Shown in pieces: positions 56,420-64,000 of a stretch of 64,000 nucleotides of DNA; within the stretch, counting starts at the first letter, position 1; each line of letters opens with the position of its first letter. The DNA is from Burkholderiaceae bacterium. Its GTDB lineage: Bacteria > Pseudomonadota > Gammaproteobacteria > Burkholderiales > Burkholderiaceae_D. The notes under the pieces are model-generated. The model ran no database searches, was not told where the DNA came from, and saw only the letters and a program-made list of their open reading frames with translations. The stretch spans positions 1-64,000 of the forward strand of contig SCTK01000004.1 in NCBI GenBank assembly GCA_004298905.1. The letters run 5' to 3'. The translations under genes and the position numbers were made by a program.

Positions 56420-57811
56420 ATGTTGAAAAGAACCGTATTGACGGCGACACTTGCTGCCGCTTTCGGCATGCCCGCAGCCCACGTTGCGGCGGCCACCAGC
56501 GACCCGGAGCTGGCCCAAATCCGGGAACAGATCCAGCAGTTGAAAGAGAGTTATGAACGGCGCATTGCCGCACTGGAACAGCGCCTGCAGGAAAGCGAAG
56601 CCAAGGCGCAAGCCGCACCGGCCGTTGAGGTAACTGCGATCACCCCTGCTGTCCCGTCTTCCGCCTCGGCCGCAGCCAATGGTTTCAACCCGTCGGTCGC
56701 GCTGATTCTCGGCGGCACCTATGCCCATCTGTCGCAAGATCCGGCGCAATACCGTTTGCAGGGTTTCCTGCCGAGTGGCGATGAGATCGGGCCGGGCAAG
56801 CGCAGTTTCAATCTGGGTGAATCGGAGCTGACCCTCAGCGCCAATATCGACCCCGACTTCGCCGGTCGCCTGACCTTCTCGCTTGCTGCGGACAATAGCG
56901 TCAGCGTTGAAGAAGCGTTTGTGCAAACACTTGGGCTGTCGCATGGCGTGAACGTCAAGGCCGGGCGTTTTCTGTCGGGCATCGGTTATCTCAACAGCCA
57001 GCACGCGCATGCCTGGGATTTCGTCGATGCGCCGCTCGCCTACCAGGCTTTCTTCGGCGGCCAGTACAAACCCGACGGTGTGCAGCTCACCTGGCTGGCG
57101 CCGACCGAACGTTTTCTTGAGGTCGGTCTGGAAGCGGGCAATGGCAGTGCGTTTCCCGGCAATGACCGCAGCAAGAACGGCTTTGGCGCCACCACGTTGT
57201 TTGCGCATGTGGGCGACGATCTCGGCGTCAGCGCCAGCTGGCGTGCTGGAGTTTCGTATCTGCGCACGAATGCCAGCAATCGCAGCTACACCGACAGCGA
57301 TCATCTGGGCGTCGATGTGACCAATGCCTTCACAGACCGAAGCGATGTGTGGATCGTCGACGGCATCTACAAATGGGCACCCAACGGTAACGCAGCACAA
57401 ACCAGTTTCAAATTGCAGGGTGAGTATTTCCGCCGCAAGGAAACCGGCACCCTGTTCTACGATACGCAGGCCCAATCATTAGGCAGCAGCAGCGCGCCCT
57501 CTCTGAATACGCAATCGGGTTGGTATGTGCAAGGGGTCTATCAATTCATGCCGAAGTGGCGCAGTGGTTTGCGCTACGACCGGCTCGATTCCGGTTCGCT
57601 CGCACTCAATGGTCTCAACCCCGGCGACTTCGCGCGCTTGTCTGAATATCACCCCACTCGTGCAAGCTGGATGCTCGATTATTCGCCCTCCGAATTTTCC
57701 CGTCTGCGCCTGCAACTGGCACGCGACCGCAGCCGTCCCGACGCGATCGACAATCAACTGTTCCTGCAATACCTCATGAGTCTGGGCACCCACGGCGCCC
57801 ACACTTTCTAG
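56420..57811 (+). CDS. Outer-membrane porin-like protein with N-terminal coiled coil
   Basis: A 463-residue protein with signal peptide (LKRTVLTATLAAAFGMPAAH), then a coiled coil (LAQIREQIQQLKESYERRIA, EQRLQESEAKAQ) and a beta-barrel with repeated aromatic strands ending in a C-terminal Phe (THGAHTF), as in outer-membrane porins. It lacks a TonB plug. Position directly before ZnuA/ZnuB-like genes suggests a zinc-permeable porin. AAGG and family start favour ATG 56420. Confidence 0.8.
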   Translation: MLKRTVLTATLAAAFGMPAAHVAAATSDPELAQIREQIQQLKESYERRIAALEQRLQESEAKAQAAPAVEVTAITPAVPSSASAAANGFNPSVALILGGTYAHLSQDPAQYRLQGFLPSGDEIGPGKRSFNLGESELTLSANIDPDFAGRLTFSLAADNSVSVEEAFVQTLGLSHGVNVKAGRFLSGIGYLNSQHAHAWDFVDAPLAYQAFFGGQYKPDGVQLTWLAPTERFLEVGLEAGNGSAFPGNDRSKNGFGATTLFAHVGDDLGVSASWRAGVSYLRTNASNRSYTDSDHLGVDVTNAFTDRSDVWIVDGIYKWAPNGNAAQTSFKLQGEYFRRKETGTLFYDTQAQSLGSSSAPSLNTQSGWYVQGVYQFMPKWRSGLRYDRLDSGSLALNGLNPGDFARLSEYHPTRASWMLDYSPSEFSRLRLQLARDRSRPDAIDNQLFLQYLMSLGTHGAHTF

Positions 57812-57820
57812 GAGTCTGTC

Positions 57821-58738
57821 ATGAATGATGCATCAAAAAAAATCTGCTTCACGCTGTTGTGCGCCGTGCTGGCACTCGCCACACAACCCGCACGTGCGGC
57901 CCTCAATGTGCTCGCCTGCGAGCCGGAATGGGCGGCGCTGACGACCGAGCTGGGCGGCGCTCACATCAATGTGACCAGCGCCACCAATGCGCTGCAAGAC
58001 CCGCATCAAATTCAGGCGCGCCCGAGCCTGATCGCCAGGGCGCGCAATGCCGAGCTGTTGGTATGTACGGGCATGGAACTGGAAGTGGGTTGGTTGCCGA
58101 TCCTGCTGCAGCAATCGGGCAATCCAAAAATTGCGCCGGGACAACCGGGGAATTTTGCTGCCGGCGATTTTGTGCCGCACCTCGAAGTACCCAACCGCTT
58201 GGATCGCAGCGACGGCGACGTGCATGCGCAAGGCAATCCGCATATCCAGACCGACCCGCACAACATCGCACGCGTTGCCGCAGCATTGAGCCAGCGCCTG
58301 CGCGAACTCGATCCGCCCAACGCAACGCTTTACCAACAGCGCTACCAGGAATTTGCAACGCACTGGAACGCCGCCATGCAAAAGTGGGAACAGCAAGCCG
58401 CGCCGCTCAAGGGTATGGCCATCGTCGAACACCACAAGAATCTGGAATATCTCTTGCACTGGCTCGGCCTGCGCGTGGTCGGCACACTGGAGCCCAAGCC
58501 GGGTGTGGAACCCAGCGCCGCGCATCTGGCGGAATTGCTCGCACAATTGCAGCGGCAACCCGCACGCATGGTGCTGCGCGCCGCGTATCAGGATGAGCGC
58601 GCGTCGCAATGGCTCGCCGAGCATGCGCAGATTCCGGCGGTGGTGTTGCCGTTTACCGTCGGCGGTGATGCGCGCGCGCAGGATTTGTTCGGCGTGTTCG
58701 ACGACACCGTGCAACGTTTGCTGGAGGCCGCCAAATGA
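57821..58738 (+). CDS. Metal ABC transporter substrate-binding protein, ZnuA-like
   Basis: A 305-residue periplasmic protein: signal peptide (CFTLLCAVLALATQPARA), then the cluster A-I metal-binding fold. Probable metal ligands are His 62 (DPHQI), His 141 (GNPHIQTDPHN) and His 204/205 (VEHHKN). The His-rich Asp loop of classical ZnuA is only short (RSDGDVHAQGNPH). Zinc or manganese is likely. Its stop overlaps the permease start by 4 bases. Confidence 0.88.
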   Translation: MNDASKKICFTLLCAVLALATQPARAALNVLACEPEWAALTTELGGAHINVTSATNALQDPHQIQARPSLIARARNAELLVCTGMELEVGWLPILLQQSGNPKIAPGQPGNFAAGDFVPHLEVPNRLDRSDGDVHAQGNPHIQTDPHNIARVAAALSQRLRELDPPNATLYQQRYQEFATHWNAAMQKWEQQAAPLKGMAIVEHHKNLEYLLHWLGLRVVGTLEPKPGVEPSAAHLAELLAQLQRQPARMVLRAAYQDERASQWLAEHAQIPAVVLPFTVGGDARAQDLFGVFDDTVQRLLEAAK

Positions 58739-59508
58739 ACTTTTCCATACTTGATCTGACCATCATTCTCCCGGCCTTTCTGGCCGGCGTGCTGGTGCTG
58801 GCCACGCATGTGCCGCTGGGCGCTGAGGTGCTCAAGCGCGGCATCGTCTTCATCGATCTGGCCATCGCGCAGATTGCCGCGCTCGGCGTCATCGTCGCCG
58901 ACATGACGGTGCCCGATACCCACGGTGCACTGGTGCAGATCGCCGCCGGTGTCGCAGCAGTGCTCGGCGCGCTGCTGCTGACGTGGACTGAAAAACGCTG
59001 GCCCGAAGTACAGGAAGCGCAGATCGGCGTCCTCTTCATACTGGCCGCTAGCGGTGGGCTACTCCTGCTCGCGCATAACCCGCACGGCGGCGAACACTTG
59101 CGCGATTTGCTGGCGGGTCAGATTTTGTGGGTGCGCCCCGAACAGTTGTGGCTCCCCGCGCTCGGCACGGTGGCCATTCTTGCCCTGCTGTATTTTTATG
59201 GGCAGCGCCTAGGCCGGCTCGGTTTTTATCTGCTGTTTGCGCTCGCCGTCACCGCCTCGGTGCAACTGGTCGGTGTCTATCTGGTGTTCGCCAGTCTGAT
59301 CGTCCCTAGTCTCGGCGTGCGCCAGTATCGCGCATCGCGCCGCCTGCCACTGGCCTACACCATCGGCATCGCCGGTTACGCCAGCGGCCTGCTGCTCTCG
59401 GTTGTGTTCGACTTGCCCTCGGGCGCGCTGATCGTCTGGTGTCTGGCCGCGCTGGCCATCACGGTCTATGCCGCGGGGCCGCGGGCCGGCAGCGTTACAG
59501 AGAAATGA
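58735..59508 (+). CDS. Metal ABC transporter permease, ZnuB-like
   Basis: A 257-residue inner-membrane protein of the ABC-3 family, with about eight hydrophobic segments. KRGIVFIDLAIAQIAALGVIV and LVGVYLVFASLIVPSLGVRQ are the marks of metal ABC permeases. It is coupled to the preceding binding protein gene (ATGA). No ATPase gene follows, so a remote znuC must serve it. Confidence 0.88.
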   Translation: MNFSILDLTIILPAFLAGVLVLATHVPLGAEVLKRGIVFIDLAIAQIAALGVIVADMTVPDTHGALVQIAAGVAAVLGALLLTWTEKRWPEVQEAQIGVLFILAASGGLLLLAHNPHGGEHLRDLLAGQILWVRPEQLWLPALGTVAILALLYFYGQRLGRLGFYLLFALAVTASVQLVGVYLVFASLIVPSLGVRQYRASRRLPLAYTIGIAGYASGLLLSVVFDLPSGALIVWCLAALAITVYAAGPRAGSVTEK

Positions 59509-59576
59509 GCAGGCTCAGGGCGGGCAATTTATTGCCCACACGTATAATTTATGCTTGTGACAACGTCGGCAACAAA

Positions 59577-59614
59577 TTAGCCAGCGACATGGCGCTCGTT
59601 TTTTTGAGCGCTTA
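59577..59614 (+). repeat. 37-38-nt hairpin repeat, copy 2 (downstream of znuB-like gene)
   Basis: Reads TTAGCCAGCGAC, A, then TGGCGCTCG, seven T, then GAGCGCTTA. It corresponds to copy 1 at 12607-12643 on the opposite strand, with one substitution in the body, one extra T and a flank base change. The GCGCTC/GAGCGC hairpin is preserved. It lies in the spacer between the convergent permease and PEP-CTERM genes. Confidence 0.6.
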
Positions 59615-59689
59615 ACGCAAGAATCTGTGCCAAAACCGCATTCTTTTTGATGGAGAATGGCGGCTCTGACACACGATTAGAGAAGAAAG

Positions 59690-60379
59690 TTATGGTAGCA
59701 GAAAGCCTTGCTTCTTCTTATGACGCACTGCCGCGAAACCGAACAGCCCTATTCCGAACAAAATCACAGAAGCCGGCTCAGGCACCACCTGCGCTCCCTG
59801 TACTACATCAAAAGCAACCTCACCAATTGCACAGGCGGCGAAGCTGCCTGGAAGTGCTTGCGGGCAACCGGACATCTCAAAGCGGATGAACTGGGCACTC
59901 GTCGTTGCGAAAGAGAACACGTCCGCCGGATAGTCGGCAAGCGGATTATCGGTTGGCACCAATCCGAGAGCAAGGGTCGAAAATGTTATGCCATCAAGGG
60001 AAGTCGAAAGATCAAGGCTGCCAATGCCAGAACTTTCCTCATTCCAGAGGGCTAATCGAGCAATGTTATATGCAGCCCCCATGTTATATGTGACCGTCGC
60101 GCTCGTTGTGCCGGAATTGCTGAACCATTCACAGCACCCAAAAATTAGAGTGTGGGTCGGACCAGTCCCGATATAAGTATCAAAATCGGTAACACCACTC
60201 ACAAAACCAGATGAAAGACCGGCCTGGTTGAGTGTATTGGTTATTGAACCGAAACCAGGCCCACCAAGATCAATTACGGCGCTTGTTGGACTCTGAATAA
60301 CGCCTGCTGCAACATTAGGGGCGAAGCTGGCCATACAGGCAACGAATGATGCAATCAAGAATTTGGCTTGGATATTCAT
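59690..60379 (-). CDS. PEP-CTERM sorting domain protein
   Basis: A 229-residue exported protein: signal peptide (FLIASFVACMASFAPNVAA), a discoidin-like or lectin-like body (FDTYIGTGPTHTLIF, FSFATTSAQFIRFEMSG), and at the end VPEPASVILFGIGLFGFAAV with the basic tail RHKKK. That end is the recognition signal for exosortase EpsH/XrtA-type enzymes. No exosortase gene is in the window. The gene is AT-richer than its surroundings and flanked by a pseudogene fragment, so it may be a later arrival. TTAGGAGGG precedes the ATG. Confidence 0.85.
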   Translation of the reverse strand: MNIQAKFLIASFVACMASFAPNVAAGVIQSPTSAVIDLGGPGFGSITNTLNQAGLSSGFVSGVTDFDTYIGTGPTHTLIFGCCEWFSNSGTTSATVTYNMGAAYNIARLALWNEESSGIGSLDLSTSLDGITFSTLALGLVPTDNPLADYPADVFSFATTSAQFIRFEMSGCPQALPGSFAACAIGEVAFDVVQGAQVVPEPASVILFGIGLFGFAAVRHKKKQGFLLP

Positions 60380-60804
60380 TTTCCCTCCTAAATTAAATTT
60401 CGTTTAACGCCAATCCATACAAGCATGAATCATGCCGAACGCCGCAGACGGCTCGCAAGGGCTTGTTCTTAAATAAGTTTTTTTTGCAACCGAGATCGTT
60501 TTAAAAGTGGAACCGTAAATTCTATCGACAAAAGGAGGCTTGTGGCCTGTCAAGAATATATAGCCTGTGTGGATTGGGAACACAGCACTGCTTCGGTGCC
60601 GATCGTCAAAGCGGCTGACGCACAGTGCGGAAGTGACCGCCGCCAACGCGTACGACAAGCATCTGCTTCGAGTTATTGCGCAGAGGTGAGGAACGTGTCT
60701 ATGGCGACATTCCTATGCCAGTCAGAAAGGATTGATCCAACAAGGCACCCAAGGCGTAAGACTTCATCAACCAGCAGACGCTGTGGCGGTGAGCTTGACG
60801 GAGC
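60380..60804. other. Non-coding region between the PEP-CTERM gene and the dnaB fragment
   Basis: About 425 bases. The first 150 are AT-rich and hold the PEP-CTERM leader and a run of eight T near 60478-60485. A perfect AAAGGAGG near 60534 precedes a short GTG frame (60542-60808, plus strand) that runs antisense into the dnaB remnant and shows no family pattern. I see no confident gene. Confidence 0.4.
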
Positions 60805-60942
60805 GTAATATTCGGCACTTGCGTAACTACCCCCGCCAGCGAAATTCTCAAGCTTAGTATATTGCCCAAGGAAGGTCAGGCGCACCGCGCCAATCGGGCC
60901 GTTACGTTGTTTACCGATGATGATCTCGGCGGTGCCCTTGTC
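60805..60942 (-). pseudogene. dnaB: Remnant of the C-terminus of replicative helicase DnaB
   Basis: About 46 codons on the minus strand read DKGTAEIIIGKQRNGPIG followed by AVRLTFLGQYTKLENFAGGG, the signature end of DnaB's RecA-like domain. The rest of dnaB is missing: upstream the frame breaks into CCSQ and unrelated sequence, and downstream an unrelated tail follows. No start codon or ribosome binding site belongs to it. It is a fragment left by recombination beside the radical SAM gene. Confidence 0.8.
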
Positions 60943-61009
60943 TTGCGAGCAACATCGAACAGCATCGAAGGTGCCGGAGTCCAATTAAACTTCAAGAAGT
61001 TCGATGTGG

Positions 61010-62941
61010 CTATTGATGCACAGAAAGCGCCCGCGCAATCCGATGTCGTCCCACTTGCGTACGCGGCACCCTGCCGCCAAACCAGCTACGCACATCTTCT
61101 TCCAGCCCGATGCCGTGCATGTAGTTGTAGAGCGCTTTGTTGAGCGCGACGCCGAGGGTGTCGTGATCGGTGCCGGTGGGGTCGATGAAGCCGACGTCGT
61201 TGGTGGCGAAGGAAATGGGGGGCAGCGGTTCGAGGGTGATGCCGTACTCTTCCGGGTGCTTGCCGACGGGAGAATGCACGGTGCAGGCGAAGCGGTGGAA
61301 GAAGCCGGATTGCAGGCAGCCTTCCTCGAACAACTGACGCACGTATTCGAGTGCATCGACAGTGTCCTGCACTGTTTGCGTGGGAAAGCCGTACATCAGG
61401 TAGGCGTGCACCAGCACACCAGCGTCGGTGAAGGCGCGCGTGACGCGGGCGACCTGATCGACCGAGACGCCTTTCTTCATCAAATTGAGCAGCCGGTCGG
61501 AGGCGACTTCCAGGCCGCCGGAGATGGCGATGCAGCCGCTGTCGGCCAGCAGCTGGCATAGCTCCGGCGTGAAGGATTTTTCGAAGCGGATGTTGCCCCA
61601 CCAGGAGATCGAGACATTGCGGCGGAGCAATTCCTGCGCGAGCGCCTTGAGTGCTTTCGGTGGCGCGGCTTCATCGACAAAATGAAAGCCGGTCTGGCCG
61701 GTTTCGGCGATGATGGTCTCGATGCGGTCGACCAGCAGCGTGGCCGAGGCGGCTTCGTAGCGCGAAATGTAATCGAGGCTGACGTCGCAGAAACTGCATT
61801 TCTTCCAGTAGCAGCCGTGCGCAACGGTGAGTTTGTTCCAGCGCCCGTCGGACCACAGCCGGTGCATGGGGTTGAGCATGTCGAGCAGCGACAGGTAGCT
61901 GTTCAGCGGCAGGCCATCCCAGGTCGGCGTGCCGACTTCGGCGAACGGCACATCAGGTTCGGCGAGGTTGATGTAGCGTACCTGCGCAGTTTCTTTGTCG
62001 CAGACAAAGGTGCGCACCAGCCGCTGTTGCGAACGTTTGCCTTGCAGGTGTTCGAGCAGCGCGAGCAAGGGACGCTCGCCGGCATCGAGACAGATGTAAT
62101 CGAAATAGTCGAACACGCGCGGCTCGGTGAGCGAGCGCAATTCCGTGTTGACGAAGCCGCCGCCGAGTGCGATGACGATCGATGGGTCGTGCGCCTTGAT
62201 GCTCTGCGCGATGCGAAACGCGGCGTACACCGCACCCGGGAACGGCACCGAAACCAGTACGAGACTGGGCGCGTGTTTCTTCACAGCCTCCAGTGTCAGC
62301 TCGTGCAGGGTGTGATCGACCAGATTAAGCGGCGCGGCCAGCGCCTTGGCGAGTGGATCGAACGTCGGCTGACTCTGCGCCAGCGATTCGGCGTAGCGCA
62401 CGAATTCGAAACGCGGATCGACCGCATCGCGCAGCACATCGGCAATGTCGTTCAGGTACAGCGTCGCCAGATGCCGCGCGCGATCCTGCACGCCAAGCGC
62501 GCCGAATGCCCACCCCAGCGGATCGCCGCCATCGTGGTCGATATAGACATCGAGCGATTCGAAGCGCGAACCTTCCGGCAGAAAATTGCGCCCGCAGATG
62601 CGATGCGCAATGGTCGGATCGCGTCCTTGCAGAAAAGCGATGGTCGGCGCGATGGTCGCCAGATAACGATCGAACTGCGCGAGAAAATTTTGCACTGGCA
62701 GGGAACGTTTGCGTGGGGCAATCGCCTCGGTGCGCTCACGAATCGATAGCAGCCCATCCTGCGAGAACAATTTCAGCACCAGCGCCAGCGCGAGATCTTC
62801 CTGTACCGCAGCCACCCCGCGCGAGCGTAGAAAGCCGGTCAGGTAGGCGGTCGAAGGGTAGGGCGTATTGAGCTGCGTCATCGGCGGGATGAGCGACAGC
62901 ACGCGCATGGAGGAGGATGACACTGATGTCTCCTGCATCAC
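61010..62941 (-). CDS. B12-binding-domain radical SAM protein
   Basis: A 643-residue protein. The N-terminal half has a cobalamin-binding-like Rossmann part (VLVSVPFPGAVYAAFRIAQS, VIALGGGFVNTEL). The radical SAM core has the cluster motif CYWKKCSFC, spaced C-X4-C-X2-C and not the usual C-X3-C-X2-C, and FHFVDEAAPPKALKAL. A C-terminal substrate part follows. Reaction unknown; such enzymes methylate or rearrange unactivated carbons. Start at 62941 has no ribosome binding site; a GTG at 62923 has AGGAG 6 bases ahead and may be the true start. The last residues (VGRHRIARALSVHQ) sit next to the dnaB remnant. Confidence 0.82.
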   Translation of the reverse strand: MMQETSVSSSSMRVLSLIPPMTQLNTPYPSTAYLTGFLRSRGVAAVQEDLALALVLKLFSQDGLLSIRERTEAIAPRKRSLPVQNFLAQFDRYLATIAPTIAFLQGRDPTIAHRICGRNFLPEGSRFESLDVYIDHDGGDPLGWAFGALGVQDRARHLATLYLNDIADVLRDAVDPRFEFVRYAESLAQSQPTFDPLAKALAAPLNLVDHTLHELTLEAVKKHAPSLVLVSVPFPGAVYAAFRIAQSIKAHDPSIVIALGGGFVNTELRSLTEPRVFDYFDYICLDAGERPLLALLEHLQGKRSQQRLVRTFVCDKETAQVRYINLAEPDVPFAEVGTPTWDGLPLNSYLSLLDMLNPMHRLWSDGRWNKLTVAHGCYWKKCSFCDVSLDYISRYEAASATLLVDRIETIIAETGQTGFHFVDEAAPPKALKALAQELLRRNVSISWWGNIRFEKSFTPELCQLLADSGCIAISGGLEVASDRLLNLMKKGVSVDQVARVTRAFTDAGVLVHAYLMYGFPTQTVQDTVDALEYVRQLFEEGCLQSGFFHRFACTVHSPVGKHPEEYGITLEPLPPISFATNDVGFIDPTGTDHDTLGVALNKALYNYMHGIGLEEDVRSWFGGRVPRTQVGRHRIARALSVHQ

Positions 62942-62945
62942 CGGC

Positions 62946-63407
62946 TCACAGCCAGCGACCCACCTTCATTCGGTAGGCAGTAAATTCTGAGCCAAACCGT
63001 TCTGCCAGTGCGCGCTCTTCGGGAACGATCTGGAACCGGGTGAGATAAAGCATGAACAACGGTATCCACAGAAAGACCGTCGCGTTCCTCAGATAAGCCG
63101 CCCAGCCCAGCAACACCAGGGTCAAGCCGAGATACATCGGGTTGCGTGTAAAGCGGAAGATGCCGGTGCTGACCACTGCCGTACTTGTTTCAGGTTTGAA
63201 GGGATTGATCGTCGTGCGCGCGCGCCGCAGGGCCAGCGCGCCCGCAAGGCTGATCGCCAGCCCCTGGCAAGCCAGCAGCAGCGCAAGCCACAGACGTGTG
63301 CTGCCATGGATGGGGAGGGTGAGTTCAAGCGGCGCGAGCGCCCACATCAGGAACGCAAAGAGCAGCGCGAGCAAGGGGGGCGGGATTTTCAATTCAAGCA
63401 TTTTCAT
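62946..63407 (-). CDS. Isoprenylcysteine carboxyl methyltransferase-like membrane protein
   Basis: A 153-residue membrane protein with four hydrophobic segments, from LLALLFAFLMWALAPL on, and the SAM-binding C-terminal marks FRFTRNPMYLG and VPEERALAERFGSEFTAYR of the ICMT/phospholipid methyltransferase family. In bacteria these small enzymes methylate lipids or other membrane substrates. The ATG at 63407 is preferred; the open frame from a TTG at 63434 is longer. It ends 4 bases before the radical SAM frame, so the two probably form an operon. Confidence 0.82.
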   Translation of the reverse strand: MKMLELKIPPPLLALLFAFLMWALAPLELTLPIHGSTRLWLALLLACQGLAISLAGALALRRARTTINPFKPETSTAVVSTGIFRFTRNPMYLGLTLVLLGWAAYLRNATVFLWIPLFMLYLTRFQIVPEERALAERFGSEFTAYRMKVGRWL

Positions 63408-63445
63408 GGTGGCGGCATAAGGCAAATGATCCAAGCGTCAGTCTA

Positions 63446-63607
63446 GCAGCCTGTCGGGCTTAAAGAATCGAAGCGAAAAATGTGCTGGGCGAGGGCAGAT
63501 TTTCCCGCTTTTCAAGCCAATAGTTTTTCCTATTGGCGCAGGAAAGCGGGGAAATATGCACCGGCCAGCACATTATGCAGCCGATTCCTTTAAGCCCGAC
63601 AGGCTGC
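63446..63607. mobile_element. 162-bp foldback element (MITE-like)
   Basis: Perfect 20-bp inverted ends, GCAGCCTGTCGGGCTTAAAG (63446-63465) and its complement at 63588-63607, extend inward as AATCG/CGATT with one bulge. Further inside ATGTGCTGG/CCAGCACAT, TTTCCCGCTT/AAGCGGGGAAA-type and GCCAATAG/CTATTGGC pair as well, so nearly the whole unit folds into one long hairpin. It has no open frame. The pattern fits a non-autonomous foldback transposon. No clear target-site duplication is visible. Confidence 0.75.
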
Positions 63608-63643
63608 AAATAGGCGGCACTTTGTTTGGCCGGGTGGCTGAGG

Positions 63644-64000
63644 CTAGCGGCCACCGGCAAAGCCCTGTTGTCGCCAGGCTTCAAACACTACAACGGCGAC
63701 CGCATTCGATAGATTGAGACTGCGGTTGTCCGGGCGCATCGGCAGGCGGATACGTTGCGTGGGCGGAAAGGATTCGCGCAACGTCACCGCCAGGCCGCGC
63801 GTTTCGGCGCCGAACACAAAATAATCACCGGGTTGAAATTGCATGTCGACAAAGACTTGCGCGCCGTGCGTGGTCAGCGCGAACAGACGCGCGGGGTCGG
63901 GTTTTTCGGCGGCAAGGAACGCTTCCCAACTTGCGTGCACGATCAGCGCAGTGAACTCGTGATAGTCCAGCCCGGCGCGGCGCATCTTCGCATCGTCGAG
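63644..64000 (-). CDS. trmL: tRNA (cytidine/uridine-2'-O-)-methyltransferase TrmL (partial)
   Basis: The C-terminal 118 or so codons of a SpoU-family methylase; the start lies beyond the window. It contains KMRRAGLDYHEFTALIVH, GDYFVFGAETRGLAVTL and PMRPDNRSLNLSNAVAVVVF, the knot motifs of TrmL, which methylates the wobble base of tRNA-Leu. The ending EAWRQQGFAGGR is close to the family end. Internal ATG codons in the frame are not the start. Confidence 0.92.
   Translation of the reverse strand, partial: LDDAKMRRAGLDYHEFTALIVHASWEAFLAAEKPDPARLFALTTHGAQVFVDMQFQPGDYFVFGAETRGLAVTLRESFPPTQRIRLPMRPDNRSLNLSNAVAVVVFEAWRQQGFAGGR

Noticed and set aside
56062-56556. 164-codon frame across the small CxxC protein and porin starts
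   Set aside because: Out of phase with two genes that have signal peptides in their own frames.
60542-60808. Plus-strand GTG frame after a perfect AAAGGAGG
   Set aside because: Low-complexity composition, no family pattern, and it runs antisense into the DnaB remnant.

Overview
The window is a GC-rich chromosomal segment that reads as a betaproteobacterium. The grounds are a tuf-rpsJ-rplC to rplQ ribosomal block with infA inside it, a cytochrome c4/ResB/CcsA cluster, a DUF3567 gene, a UbiC/YqiA/Mpl cluster, an rsmB-DUF4390-ntrY-ntrX-trkA-trkH cluster, a MsrPQ pair and a PEP-CTERM protein. I cannot fix the genus; a Nitrosomonadales- or Rhodocyclales-like lineage is a reasonable guess. I see no tRNA, rRNA, CRISPR array or intact transposase.

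Layout. (1) 1-14935: the 3' end of tuf and an uninterrupted plus-strand ribosomal superoperon (S10, spc and alpha types) with secY, infA and rpoA. It is punctuated by its own promoters and structured leaders before rplC and rplN, a terminator between rpsK and rpsD, and an rpoA leader that can hide the ribosome binding site. (2) 14936-24100: a palindromic repeat, a NodI/NodJ-type ABC exporter, cutA, an AT-rich lipoprotein gene, a small membrane protein, a duplicated-permease ABC importer without a binding protein, a DUF2283 gene overlapping an exported protein, and hemB. (3) 24146-31123: a candidate small RNA convergent with engB, then cytochrome c4, the ResB/CcsA cytochrome c assembly pair and MsrP/MsrQ, a periplasmic methionine sulfoxide repair system. 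(4) 31134-38545, minus strand: an SDR reductase, chorismate lyase, YqiA esterase, Mpl murein recycling ligase, a DUF1631 protein, a thioredoxin and an Hpt/HD-GYP signalling protein. (5) 38650-49725: an exported protein, DUF3567, a CobW-like protein lacking a P-loop, TrkH/TrkA potassium uptake, NtrX/NtrY, DUF4390, RsmB, HtpX and carbonic anhydrase. (6) 49735-54272: two LpxL-family acyltransferases, metK, a palindrome-rich spacer, DUF1289, and two tandem paralogous mini membrane proteins. (7) 54271-59508: a ceramidase-like membrane domain fused to an alpha/beta hydrolase, and a likely zinc-uptake group (small metal-site protein, outer-membrane porin, ZnuA-like, ZnuB-like) that lacks an ATPase gene. 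(8) 59509-64000: a PEP-CTERM protein, a dnaB fragment, a B12-type radical SAM protein, an isoprenylcysteine methyltransferase-like protein, a 162-bp foldback element, and trmL running off the end.

How the parts fit. Most of the window is housekeeping: translation, haem and c-type cytochrome biogenesis, envelope assembly and repair, and ion homeostasis. The most unusual signals lie between genes or in small genes: an sRNA with a terminator and an anti-Shine-Dalgarno loop at the Spot 42/ErsA position beside engB; a 37-38 nt hairpin element present twice; four different palindromic elements; several regulated-looking ribosomal leaders; and the tandem small membrane proteins with a strong promoter and terminators.
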